A DNA stretch of 7,345 bases from an uncultured Bacilli bacterium (GCA_944345045.1 CALVMI010000048.1:1-7345); one strand, 5' to 3'. Numbered from the stretch's first letter, positions 1 to 5,318 are shown. Notes: generated by a model not told the origin, from the letters alone. Numbers and translations are program-made.

Positions 1-66
1 ACGGGATTCGAACCCGTGATCTTCTGCGTGACAGGCAGACGTCATAGGCCTCTAGACTAACGAACC
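1..66 (-). tRNA. tRNA-Asp (anticodon GTC), 3' end cut by window edge
   Basis: On the minus strand the 5' acceptor strand GGTTCGT starts at 66. A D-arm with a GG-containing loop follows, then the anticodon stem TCTGC/GCAGA closing the loop CTGTCAC (anticodon GTC), then a T-arm ending CCCGT at base 1. The 3' acceptor strand, discriminator base and any CCA lie outside the window. It is the last tRNA of the cluster seen here and begins only one base after the encoded CCA of tRNA-fMet. Confidence 0.93.
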
Positions 67-67
67 A

Positions 68-144
<77 letters not shown>

Positions 145-154
145 ATATATTAAA

Positions 155-247
155 TGGCGGAGGAAAAGGGATTCGAACCCCTGCGCCGCTTTCGCGACCT
201 CTCGGTTTTCAAGACCGATCCCTTCAACCGGACTTGGGTATTCCTCC
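155..247 (-). tRNA. tRNA-Ser (anticodon TGA)
   Basis: This 93-nt class II tRNA has a long variable arm. The acceptor GGAGGAA pairs with TTCCTCC, followed by discriminator G and an encoded CCA (155-157). The anticodon stem TCGGT/ACCGA closes loop CTTGAAA, giving anticodon TGA, which reads UCN codons. The extra arm between anticodon and T arms forms its own stem around GCGAAAGC, as expected for serine tRNA. It is the second gene of the minus-strand cluster. Confidence 0.96.
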
Positions 248-258
248 ATAAAATAAGT

Positions 259-347
259 TGGTGCCCGAGGCCGGACTTGAACCGGCACGAGTTATTACAC
301 TCGCAGGATTTTAAGTCCTGTGCGTCTACCTATTCCGCCACTCGGGC
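259..347 (-). tRNA. tRNA-Leu (anticodon TAA)
   Basis: This 89-nt class II tRNA has acceptor GCCCGAG paired with CTCGGGC, discriminator A and an encoded CCA (259-261). The anticodon stem CAGGA/TCCTG closes loop CTTAAAA, giving anticodon TAA for UUA/UUG, the dominant leucine codons in an AT-rich genome. A long variable arm precedes the T-arm. It is the first tRNA of the cluster and is directly preceded by a promoter and a short leader hairpin. Confidence 0.96.
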
Positions 348-355
348 AGGCACTT

Positions 356-371
356 GTCTTATCGCTAAGAC
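356..371 (-). other. Leader hairpin with GNRA-type loop at the 5' end of the tRNA transcript
   Basis: The minus strand reads GTCTTA-GCGA-TAAGAC, a perfect 6-bp stem closed by GCGA, which fits the stable GNRA tetraloop class. Its first G (371) is 7 nt downstream of the -10 box, so the primary transcript would begin with this stem-loop. It could protect the precursor 5' end or affect processing; that role is inferred. Confidence 0.6.
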
Positions 372-377
372 TTCTTC

Positions 378-406
378 ATTATAATATGTAAAAAGAAAAT
401 AATCAA
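378..406 (-). promoter_or_regulatory. Sigma-A-type promoter of the tRNA cluster
   Basis: Reading the minus strand, a -35 box TTGATT (406-401) and a perfect -10 box TATAAT (383-378) are separated by exactly 17 bp. The expected start is near 371, about 24 nt before the first base of tRNA-Leu. No other promoter is apparent between the closely spaced tRNAs, so the cluster is probably one transcript. Confidence 0.82.
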
Positions 407-599
407 GTATTTTTTGAGGTTTTCTAAGTAAAAACTATACAAAATCCACTTTTTTATGATTACAATTCACAATTCAGGAATAGAACTTCCTTCATTTCAT
501 TTTGTTTCAAAAATGAAATTGTTGAACAAAATGATCCCAATTTTTTCAAACATCCCACCTAAATCCCACCTAAAAATTCAACGAATTAACATTTAAAAA
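407..599. other. Non-coding, repeat-containing interval between the tRNA promoter and the S1 gene
   Basis: No convincing gene is seen here. The interval holds an 11-bp perfect tandem repeat (ATCCCACCTAA at 552-562 and 563-573) and a 7-bp tandem repeat (ACAATTC at 462-468 and 469-475). It also holds two overlapping inverted repeats that cannot form together (494-503 with 510-519, and 498-506 with 525-533). A weak 5-bp hairpin followed by four or five T on the minus strand (587-572) may be the only termination signal of the S1 gene. No known RNA family was recognised. Confidence 0.6.
552..573 (-). repeat. Perfect 11-bp tandem direct repeat
   Basis: Two adjacent identical copies of TTAGGTGGGAT (minus-strand sense) occupy 573-563 and 562-552. 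The unit equals roughly one helical turn, so a protein binding both copies would sit on one face of the DNA. Each copy contains an AGGTGG core that also resembles a ribosome binding site. No function is known. Confidence 0.75.
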
Positions 600-956
600 C
601 TATGACTTTTTCTCCGTTTCATTCATTCGATATTCCGCCATCTTCTCATTCATCCATATCGGTAACTGTTTTTTTAAAGGCGCAAAACCATGATCAATAA
701 AAGCGTCTTTTTGTAAAGCATACTCCGTATTTTTAATACTGCATTTTAATTTTTTTTGCTCATCATCCACTTCCAAAATAACACAGGGCACAATATCACC
801 TAAACTAGCATATTCCGTAACATCTCTAACAAAGTGCTCACTTAATTCTGATATATGAATTAGACCGACATACTCACTTTCAAACGACAAAAAAATACCA
901 TATTTTTCAAAACCAGTCACAACTCCCTTCACAATATCTCCTTTTTTATATTTCAT
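600..956 (-). CDS. cvfD: S1-domain RNA-binding regulator, GSP13/CvfD family
   Basis: The 118-residue protein has a single S1 (OB-fold) RNA-binding domain at about residues 4-74, with typical sequence KGDIVKGVVTGFEKYGIFLS and GLIHISELSE. The tail follows, with GFAPLKKQLPIWMNE (90-104). This S1-plus-tail layout matches the general stress protein 13/YugI/CvfD family rather than ribosomal protein S1 or YabR. Family members are cytoplasmic, bind RNA or ribosomes, and act post-transcriptionally in stress responses; the exact targets here are unknown. The ATG at 956 is preceded by GGTGA (963-967) and a promoter facing away from nifU. It ends in TAG with no strong terminator. The symbol is assigned from family resemblance only. 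Confidence 0.83.
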   Translation of the reverse strand: MKYKKGDIVKGVVTGFEKYGIFLSFESEYVGLIHISELSEHFVRDVTEYASLGDIVPCVILEVDDEQKKLKCSIKNTEYALQKDAFIDHGFAPLKKQLPIWMNEKMAEYRMNETEKKS

Positions 957-976
957 ACAATTTCACCACTGTACTT

Positions 977-1005
977 ATTATAAATGATTTTTCTTTACTT
1001 GTTAA
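977..1005 (-). promoter_or_regulatory. Promoter of the S1-domain gene
   Basis: On the minus strand a -35 TTAACA (1005-1000, five of six consensus bases) and a perfect -10 TATAAT (982-977) are 17 bp apart. Predicted initiation near 970 leaves a leader of about 14 nt that carries the ribosome binding site. Confidence 0.78.
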
Positions 1006-1022
1006 GACAGAAATTTTATAAT
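994..1022 (+). promoter_or_regulatory. Promoter of the nifU-like gene
   Basis: A -35 TTTACT (994-999) and perfect -10 TATAAT (1017-1022) are separated by 17 bp. Initiation near 1029 would give a leader of about 11 nt beginning at the GAGGTGA ribosome binding site (1029-1035). The -35 box abuts that of the divergent S1-gene promoter at 1000. Confidence 0.72.
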
Positions 1023-1039
1023 AAAACTGAGGTGAAAAC

Positions 1040-1276
1040 ATGCAAGAAGAAATCGAAAAAAAAATTTTAGAAAAAATTGAAGATCTTCGCGTCTTTTTAG
1101 CAATAGAAGGCGGAGATATAGAATTTATTCAATACAAAGATGGCTACGTATATGTAAAACTTTTAGGAAGATGTGCTAACTGCGGTTTTCTAGATGTTAC
1201 CCTAAAAGAAACTATCGAAAGCTATTTACAAGAAGAAATACCTGAAATCAAAGGAGTTATCAACGTTTCGTTATAA
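1040..1276 (+). CDS. NifU C-terminal-domain iron-sulfur scaffold/carrier (YutI/NfuA-like)
   Basis: This 78-residue protein consists of a NifU C-terminal (Nfu) domain alone. The start of the domain, with VFLAIEGGDIEF (18-29), precedes the signature GRCANCGFLDVTLK (43-56). Its CxxC cysteines C45 and C48 bridge a 4Fe-4S cluster between subunits in this family. Nfu proteins carry or deliver clusters to apo-enzymes in the cytosol. The length is typical of Firmicute stand-alone versions such as B. subtilis YutI. The start is fixed by GAGGTGA just upstream. It diverges from the S1 gene and converges on yutH, an adjacency that recalls the B. subtilis yut region. A ferredoxin lies some 5 kb away and is a possible but unproven client. 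Confidence 0.93.
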   Translation: MQEEIEKKILEKIEDLRVFLAIEGGDIEFIQYKDGYVYVKLLGRCANCGFLDVTLKETIESYLQEEIPEIKGVINVSL

Positions 1277-1281
1277 CTCCT
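1252..1281. terminator. Bidirectional terminator covering both stop codons of nifU and yutH
   Basis: GGAGTTAT (1253-1260) pairs with ATAACTCC (1273-1280). Inside it, after a single bulged C (1261), AACG (1262-1265) pairs with CGTT (1269-1272) around a TTT loop. This gives a 12-bp stem, or 13 with A1252-T1281. A T-rich run follows on the plus strand (TGTTTTATTAT). On the minus strand TTTGATTT follows, so termination of yutH may be weaker. The hairpin includes the last codons and stop codons of both convergent genes. Confidence 0.72.
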
Positions 1282-2197
1282 GTTTTATTATCCAATCGAT
1301 GGGTCGAATCGAAACATATTTACTAATCAAAATCCAAGCATCTTTTAAAAATTTTTCTTGCTTTGGTATTGCATCAATAATAGGCAGCAGTTTTTCTTCA
1401 TCTTCCGATTCATTAATAATTTTCTCATGTAAATCAAAATAATATGAAGGATAAAGAAGTCTAGCATACAACAGGCTTAAATTATAAGCATCAGGGTGTC
1501 GTAATTCAATATAAGCTTTCAATTCAATTAAAGGAAGCTCATCTTCCAAAAACACCATATTCTTTAAATACTCGGCAATATCACGAACTTCCAAATCAAA
1601 AATAAAATTTAAAGGATTATCATAATTCAAACGATAATTAGGAAAAGTTACACGACGGTGAGATAAAACAATCATTGTATTAGAAGGATTACCACTTTTT
1701 AAAATCGAATTAACATAACAAACTGCATTTTCTGCTAGTCCCACAAAATAACTAAAACTATTTAAAATAATTGGATATTTCTTTCCCATCTCATGAACCT
1801 GATATTCCAAATAATCAATTTTTTCACTCCATAATCTTCCCCATTCGTTTCGATATAATGAACTTTTTTTAGAATTTAAAACAACGAATTGATTTCGATT
1901 TAACATATCAACTAAACTATATTCATGATTTGGATTTTCCGTTTCCACTAGAACATATAACGCACCATTCACCGAAGTCAAAAAAGAACCTTCAACATTT
2001 AAAATAAAAGAAAAAATGGGAATTTTTTTTTGCTCTAATTCATCCATAACCATAAGCAATTCCTGAAATTCTTCCATACTTCTTTTTACTTTAGTAAAAT
2101 AATACGTTTTTTGATTCCATTCAAAAACAGAATATTCCTTATATTCTTTAATTGTATCGATTTCTAAATGATAAGCATATAATATATTCTCTTTCAT
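1271..2197 (-). CDS. yutH: YutH-like protein (CotS-related pseudokinase family), probable spore coat-associated protein
   Basis: The 308-residue protein resembles YutH, a spore coat-associated member of the CotS/aminoglycoside-phosphotransferase-like superfamily. The best matches are in the C-terminal half: LSHRRV (178-183), NPLNFIFDLEVRDIAEYL (194-211) and LLYARLLYPSYYFD (242-255). In active kinases of this fold the first of these regions carries an HGD-type catalytic motif. Here it reads SHRR, so phosphotransfer activity looks unlikely. No signal peptide or membrane segment is visible. The neighbouring yutI-, yutD- and yunB-type genes support the assignment. The ATG at 2197 has no Shine-Dalgarno sequence and follows a TATAAT by 5 nt, suggesting a leaderless mRNA. 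The N-terminus starts at the same point as I recall for YutH, so a later start is not favoured. Family call fairly firm, symbol less so. Confidence 0.68.
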   Translation of the reverse strand: MKENILYAYHLEIDTIKEYKEYSVFEWNQKTYYFTKVKRSMEEFQELLMVMDELEQKKIPIFSFILNVEGSFLTSVNGALYVLVETENPNHEYSLVDMLNRNQFVVLNSKKSSLYRNEWGRLWSEKIDYLEYQVHEMGKKYPIILNSFSYFVGLAENAVCYVNSILKSGNPSNTMIVLSHRRVTFPNYRLNYDNPLNFIFDLEVRDIAEYLKNMVFLEDELPLIELKAYIELRHPDAYNLSLLYARLLYPSYYFDLHEKIINESEDEEKLLPIIDAIPKQEKFLKDAWILISKYVSIRPIDWIIKQEL

Positions 2198-2202
2198 AGT
2201 AG

Positions 2203-2230
2203 ATTATATGAAAAAAAGCTCAAGATATTT
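2203..2230 (-). promoter_or_regulatory. Candidate yutH promoter, sigma-E-like -10, leaderless geometry
   Basis: The minus strand carries CATATAAT (2210-2203). It fits the sporulation sigma-E -10 consensus CATACAnT at every defined base but one, and also contains TATAAT. A candidate -35 AAATATC (2230-2224) lies 13 bp upstream and only partly fits the sigma-E -35. No good sigma-A -35 is seen at 16-18 bp. Normal initiation 6-7 nt downstream would fall on the ATG at 2197. Confidence 0.5.
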
Positions 2231-2241
2231 CTTGAACTTTT
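2211..2241 (-). terminator. Rho-independent terminator after the Pro/Val/Glu-rich gene
   Basis: On the minus strand, AAAAGTTCAAGA pairs with TCTTGAGCTTTT around an AATA loop. The 12-bp stem has one G-U pair and runs into a seven-T tract (2217-2211). It overlaps the upstream gene's stop codon and ends one base before the yutH promoter -10, so yutH should need its own promoter. Confidence 0.83.
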
Positions 2242-3106
2242 ATGCGGTTAATTTTCTTGTATACTCTTCATTATTTGTACTTTCAACTCCAGGAACCATA
2301 TAAGAAGATAGATCGATCACACTATCACCAGTTGCCATAGACTGTTCAGGTACATTTACAGAAGGCTGCATATCAATAACACTTTTTTCGGTATTAGGTT
2401 CTGCAACTACTTCAGATGGAGTTATTTTTTTTTTGCTTTGTAAAACTTCAGCTAATTTAGCATCATATTCACTTTGAATCATTGCAATTTTTTGATTCAT
2501 TTCATTCATAATTTCAGAAATTTTTTGATCACGTTCTTCATTTAACTTTTGAACATTTAAAAGAGTGTCTTCAGCAGCTTCATTCACCTCTACAGAAGGA
2601 TTTTCTGAAACATTTTCAGTAACTACTGGTTGAGATTCTTCATTTACTACATCATTCATAACTGGAGAAACTACAGGCTCACTAACTACAGATTGAACAT
2701 CGTTAGAAGGAGTAACAACTGGTTCAGCTACGTTTGGTACTTCTGAAATAACATTATTTTGCTCTTCAACCCCAGGTGCTACACCGCCAGTAACATTATC
2801 ACTTGTTTGTAAAGGGACAGTATTAATATCTTGGACATTTGGAACAACAGGAGCACTTTGTTCTAAAACATTAGGTACAACTCCTGGATTCAAATTCAAA
2901 TCTTGAGGTACAGAAGATTCCATAACCGGTGCTTGTTCTACTGGTGCTTCTGCTACAGGTTCAACTTTTGCTTCTACTTGGGCAGGCACATAACTTTTTA
3001 AATCACTTAAGCCTAACAATTGCGGAGCATTTACAGCCATCAATTTCTCAGCTCCTGCCGCAATCTTAATACTTTTTGGATTCAATACAGTAATATATGT
3101 TTTCAT
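2240..3106 (-). CDS. Hypothetical Pro/Val/Glu-rich protein with central coiled coil
   Basis: This 288-residue protein was not recognised. Three zones are visible. An ordered N-terminus of about 40 residues begins MKTYITVLNPKSIKIAAGAE. Residues 41-180 are low-complexity and probably disordered, rich in Pro, Val, Glu and Asn, with loosely repeated PNV and EPVV motifs (VVPNVLE 77, VVPNVQD 87, VPNVAE 123, SEPVVSPV 142). A charged heptad-like segment at 183-227 looks like a coiled coil. The tail has two SVID elements (242, 262). There is no signal peptide, membrane segment or cysteine. It overlaps the upstream small gene by one base (TAATG) and has ribosome site AGGGGTGG (3111-3118), so the two are co-translated. 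An A10 tract (2425-2434) lies just after the coiled coil. A scaffold or linker role is only a guess. Confidence 0.78.
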   Translation of the reverse strand: MKTYITVLNPKSIKIAAGAEKLMAVNAPQLLGLSDLKSYVPAQVEAKVEPVAEAPVEQAPVMESSVPQDLNLNPGVVPNVLEQSAPVVPNVQDINTVPLQTSDNVTGGVAPGVEEQNNVISEVPNVAEPVVTPSNDVQSVVSEPVVSPVMNDVVNEESQPVVTENVSENPSVEVNEAAEDTLLNVQKLNEERDQKISEIMNEMNQKIAMIQSEYDAKLAEVLQSKKKITPSEVVAEPNTEKSVIDMQPSVNVPEQSMATGDSVIDLSSYMVPGVESTNNEEYTRKLTA

Positions 3107-3387
3107 TATTCCACCCCTATTACATTAAAATTATTTTTTATAATATCAATAATAGCTAATTTAACTTCACTCCAAGCAGCTTCGTCCAAAATTGGTTGAT
3201 ATAAGCCATCCTTTTCCCAATAAAAACTCAAAACATTATTGCCATTATTAAGTTGCTCCGTATCTACAATAACAATAGGAATATTTTTTATATTTGGACG
3301 ACTATCATCCATACTTTTAAAAGCACAGACAAGTTTTTTTTCTTCCGTCACTCCATTAGGTCCAATCAAAGTAATTTTCTCTTCCAT
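3106..3387 (-). CDS. Small hypothetical protein, DUF1292-like
   Basis: The 93-residue soluble protein opens with EEKITLIGPNGVTEE. It ends with LYQPILDEAAWSEVKLAI (62-79), resembling the pattern of DUF1292 (YrzB-type) proteins: a beta-rich ITL.DE.G start, then L.PI.DEEEW..V. Function is unknown in that family. Compared with usual members it has an insert-like stretch at about 25-52. It has its own promoter (3412-3440) and a strong ribosome site GAGGGAG (3393-3399). Its TAA shares a base with the ATG of the next gene, so stoichiometric expression with the coiled-coil protein is likely. The family call is from remembered pattern only; the gene itself is secure. Confidence 0.8.
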   Translation of the reverse strand: MEEKITLIGPNGVTEEKKLVCAFKSMDDSRPNIKNIPIVIVDTEQLNNGNNVLSFYWEKDGLYQPILDEAAWSEVKLAIIDIIKNNFNVIGVE

Positions 3388-3411
3388 AATTTCTCCCTCT
3401 ATTCTTAAATG

Positions 3412-3440
3412 ATTATAACAAATTTTAAAAAAATAAGCAA
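3412..3440 (-). promoter_or_regulatory. Promoter of the DUF1292-like/coiled-coil gene pair
   Basis: On the minus strand TTGCTT (3440-3435) and a perfect TATAAT (3417-3412) are 17 bp apart. Initiation near 3405 gives a leader of about 18 nt containing the ribosome binding site. The -35 matches consensus only at TTG. Confidence 0.62.
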
Positions 3441-3457
3441 CAATTTATGTACCTATT

Positions 3458-3736
3458 CTAATTTTCTTTTCCCAAAATAAAATAACGACATTCTGGAGCA
3501 CAATACTTTTTTAAATACTCTTCTACATGATCAATGTCATTCATTTCTCTAAATTTTGGATTTGATTTACTATTAAATCCTTTTAATCGTAACTTACCAT
3601 AAGCCCAATCACCAACAATATAATCAAAAGAATCAAAGTAATCTGTAATCTTTTTTTCTAACTCTTCTTTATCTATTGCATCTTTCTCATTTTTCATAAC
3701 TAAATATTTTTGATTATTAATTACAATATATTGCAT
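3458..3736 (-). CDS. yutD: YutD-family protein (DUF1027)
   Basis: The 92-residue protein carries the diagnostic YutD signature IVGDWAYGKLRLKGF (40-54). The C-terminal YCAPECRYFIL (78-88) corresponds to the YC..GC.YF.L ending of the family. Cysteines C79 and C83 are spaced CxxxC and could bind metal or form a disulfide; this is not established. YutD proteins are small, cytoplasmic, widespread in Bacilli and of unknown function. The ribosome site AGGGGGAG (3744-3751) overlaps the TAG stop of the upstream anchored-protein gene, so the two are probably co-transcribed and coupled. In B. subtilis yutD also lies in the yut/yun neighbourhood. No clear terminator follows; a new promoter begins about 20 nt downstream. 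Confidence 0.88.
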   Translation of the reverse strand: MQYIVINNQKYLVMKNEKDAIDKEELEKKITDYFDSFDYIVGDWAYGKLRLKGFNSKSNPKFREMNDIDHVEEYLKKYCAPECRYFILGKEN

Positions 3737-3749
3737 AATTTATCTCCCC

Positions 3750-4571
3750 CTAAAAGTTTAAAGCAATAAGCATAACTACAAAAACGGCCGTTGCTAAAAC
3801 ACTTGCAAACAATAAAAAGTCGACATAACCATTACCCGAAGTAATTTTGTTTCCATATCGCTTATAATAATTTACCGCTTTATCTAATAATTCTTTACGA
3901 TTTTGAAGCGTACTATCAACTCTAAAAAAAGAATAAATTTGATCATTCACCGCTTTTAAATCTTGCGAATTCAAATTGTTTATTTGGGTAAGGTTATAAC
4001 CAAGTAACGTATAAGCATCGGAATTTAAAATTTCTTTATGCATAGGTTCCACAGAAAATTGATGTTGTGCTTCAAACATTTTACTTTTTAAATAACCACC
4101 GATTTCATTAGGATCAATCGTATATTTATTTAAATCATTCACCATTAATGGATTATCAATAACATATAAATACTTTTTAAAATTTGCAAATTCTTCCATC
4201 GCTAAATTCATCGATTTTTGTTTATAACAAAACATATCAATCAAATATTTTTCTATTTTTATAAAGGCTGTATTTGGTCTAGCCTGAACTTTTTCTTCTT
4301 CCCGAAAACGCATAAATTGATTTTTAAAATCCGTAAGATGTTCCATCGGAAAACCATACTTAGTAATATTACTATCAAAACCACCCATCATCTGTTCATT
4401 ATGGGTAATATATGGATTTAAAATATCTAACTCACCATAAATAAAAACAAGGGTCGAAATAGCATGAACCAAAAAATCATTATGAGCAGGATTTGTTGGT
4501 TGATCTTTATATTTCAAATATATCAAAATAGCTTCAGATATTGCTGGATTAATAAAGGTTTGACCTATCAT
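3750..4571 (-). CDS. Hypothetical protein with C-terminal membrane anchor
   Basis: This 273-residue protein was not recognised. It has a mostly helical, soluble-looking N-terminal body of about 245 residues without a signal peptide. A single hydrophobic segment at 249-271 (VDFLLFASVLATAVFVVMLI) stands four residues before the end. The topology is that of a C-tail-anchored protein, with the bulk of the chain in the cytoplasm facing the membrane. The residues just before the anchor are basic (YYKRYGNK, 235-242), consistent with an N-in orientation. It lies between yunB and yutD and shares a transcript with yutD. The start is supported by AGGGTG (4579-4584), 7 nt from ATG, and by an extended -10 promoter inside the yunB 3' end. 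Function cannot be assigned. Confidence 0.8.
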   Translation of the reverse strand: MIGQTFINPAISEAILIYLKYKDQPTNPAHNDFLVHAISTLVFIYGELDILNPYITHNEQMMGGFDSNITKYGFPMEHLTDFKNQFMRFREEEKVQARPNTAFIKIEKYLIDMFCYKQKSMNLAMEEFANFKKYLYVIDNPLMVNDLNKYTIDPNEIGGYLKSKMFEAQHQFSVEPMHKEILNSDAYTLLGYNLTQINNLNSQDLKAVNDQIYSFFRVDSTLQNRKELLDKAVNYYKRYGNKITSGNGYVDFLLFASVLATAVFVVMLIALNF

Positions 4572-4590
4572 GTACTCTCACCCTATGATA

Positions 4591-4619
4591 AGTATAGCAC
4601 AAAAATTATGGAAAAGAAA
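4591..4619 (-). promoter_or_regulatory. Extended -10 promoter within the 3' end of yunB
   Basis: The minus strand shows TGCTATACT, an extended -10 (TGn before TATACT, 4596-4591). The weak TTTCTT at 17 bp spacing (4619-4614) is tolerable because of the TG motif. Initiation near 4584 places the AGGGTG ribosome site at the very 5' end. The box straddles the yunB stop codon, allowing the anchored-protein/yutD pair to be expressed apart from yunB. Confidence 0.55.
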
Positions 4620-5307
4620 GCTCTAAGAACGCACTTTCACTCTCATATGTTTTAGAAAACCAATTTGGAACTTCACCCTGAATTAACTTAGAATCAATCA
4701 AAAGTTCATAAGTTTTTTCTTTTTCGTTTTTAGTAACTGGTAAAATCACCTCATAAGAAATCGTCACATTTAAATAAATTTCTAACATCGCATTATTAAT
4801 TCCATAGTTAGTAAGTCTAGTTTTTACATTACTAAAAACAGAATTCATAAAACGAACGCATACAGGAATTTTTGGCCCCAAATTAGCTAAAAAAGGTGAA
4901 TCACTCACTATTCCAAGCGGAATTTCAAGAATGATGCCATCTTTAATAGAACTTACTTGATTCATATAATTTTCTTGTAAATTTTCTTGCAAAAAAGAAG
5001 TTAATTGTGAAGCTAAAGCATAAATACTTTCCATATCGTAATCCACACTCATAATCTCGCCTTGTTCATTTTGAGTAATCTCTAAAAAGTCCCCATAATT
5101 TCCGCTTTCTTCTAAAAAGATTTGGAAATCACTAGCTACTTTATCTACGTATCTTTCCAAATTTTGTTCAGCTACATATAATATTTTTGAAGAAGCATTT
5201 TGATTAAACCACCAAAAAAGAAAGACAAAACCAAAAACAATTCCTCCCAAAAGAAGAAACCCTTTTTGTTTTTTTCTTAATTGTCTCTTTTTTTTAAACA
5301 TTCTCAT
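4606..5307 (-). CDS. yunB: Sporulation protein YunB
   Basis: The 233-residue protein has a very basic start (MRMFKKKRQLRKKQK), one membrane segment at about 17-34, and an extracytoplasmic domain. Three blocks match YunB as I recall it: FLANLGPKIPV (139-149), YGINNAMLEIYL (168-179) and LIQGEVPNWF (208-217). YunB is a mother-cell sporulation protein under sigma-E in B. subtilis, and its loss impairs sporulation; its molecular role is unclear. The length is close to the family norm. The N-terminus is constrained: an in-frame stop lies two codons upstream of the ATG at 5307, and the only alternative is the ATG at 5301. Neither has a Shine-Dalgarno sequence. A TATAAT ends 5 nt before the first ATG. 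It follows the acidic anchored-protein gene by 28 nt. Confidence 0.92.
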   Translation of the reverse strand: MRMFKKKRQLRKKQKGFLLLGGIVFGFVFLFWWFNQNASSKILYVAEQNLERYVDKVASDFQIFLEESGNYGDFLEITQNEQGEIMSVDYDMESIYALASQLTSFLQENLQENYMNQVSSIKDGIILEIPLGIVSDSPFLANLGPKIPVCVRFMNSVFSNVKTRLTNYGINNAMLEIYLNVTISYEVILPVTKNEKEKTYELLIDSKLIQGEVPNWFSKTYESESAFLELSFP

Positions 5308-5312
5308 ATTTT

Positions 5313-5318
5313 ATTATA
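5313..5318 (-). promoter_or_regulatory. Candidate -10 element immediately upstream of yunB
   Basis: A perfect TATAAT (5318-5313) stands 5 nt before the ATG at 5307, so initiation would fall at the start codon. The hexamer 17 bp upstream, TTTTAA (5341-5336), is a poor -35, and no sigma-E-like -10 (CATA) is present. The alternative is that yunB is read through from the gene at 6205-5336 and this TATAAT is chance AT-richness. Confidence 0.35.

Noticed and set aside
497..553. An 18-codon minus-strand frame after the AGGTGGG repeats
   Set aside because: The two SD-like cores are about 0-1 and 12 nt from the ATG, both poor, and such short frames are common by chance at this AT content. Kept only as a hint in the spacer finding, not called as a gene.
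552..573. GTGGG repeats as an MraZ-type operator
   Set aside because: MraZ sites lie before mraZ and the division cluster; no such gene is here and the spacing and flanks do not match what I recall for Bacilli.
4218..4655. Plus-strand frames opposite the anchored-protein and yunB genes
   Set aside because: They are low-complexity shadows of minus-strand genes, without ribosome sites or recognisable domains.
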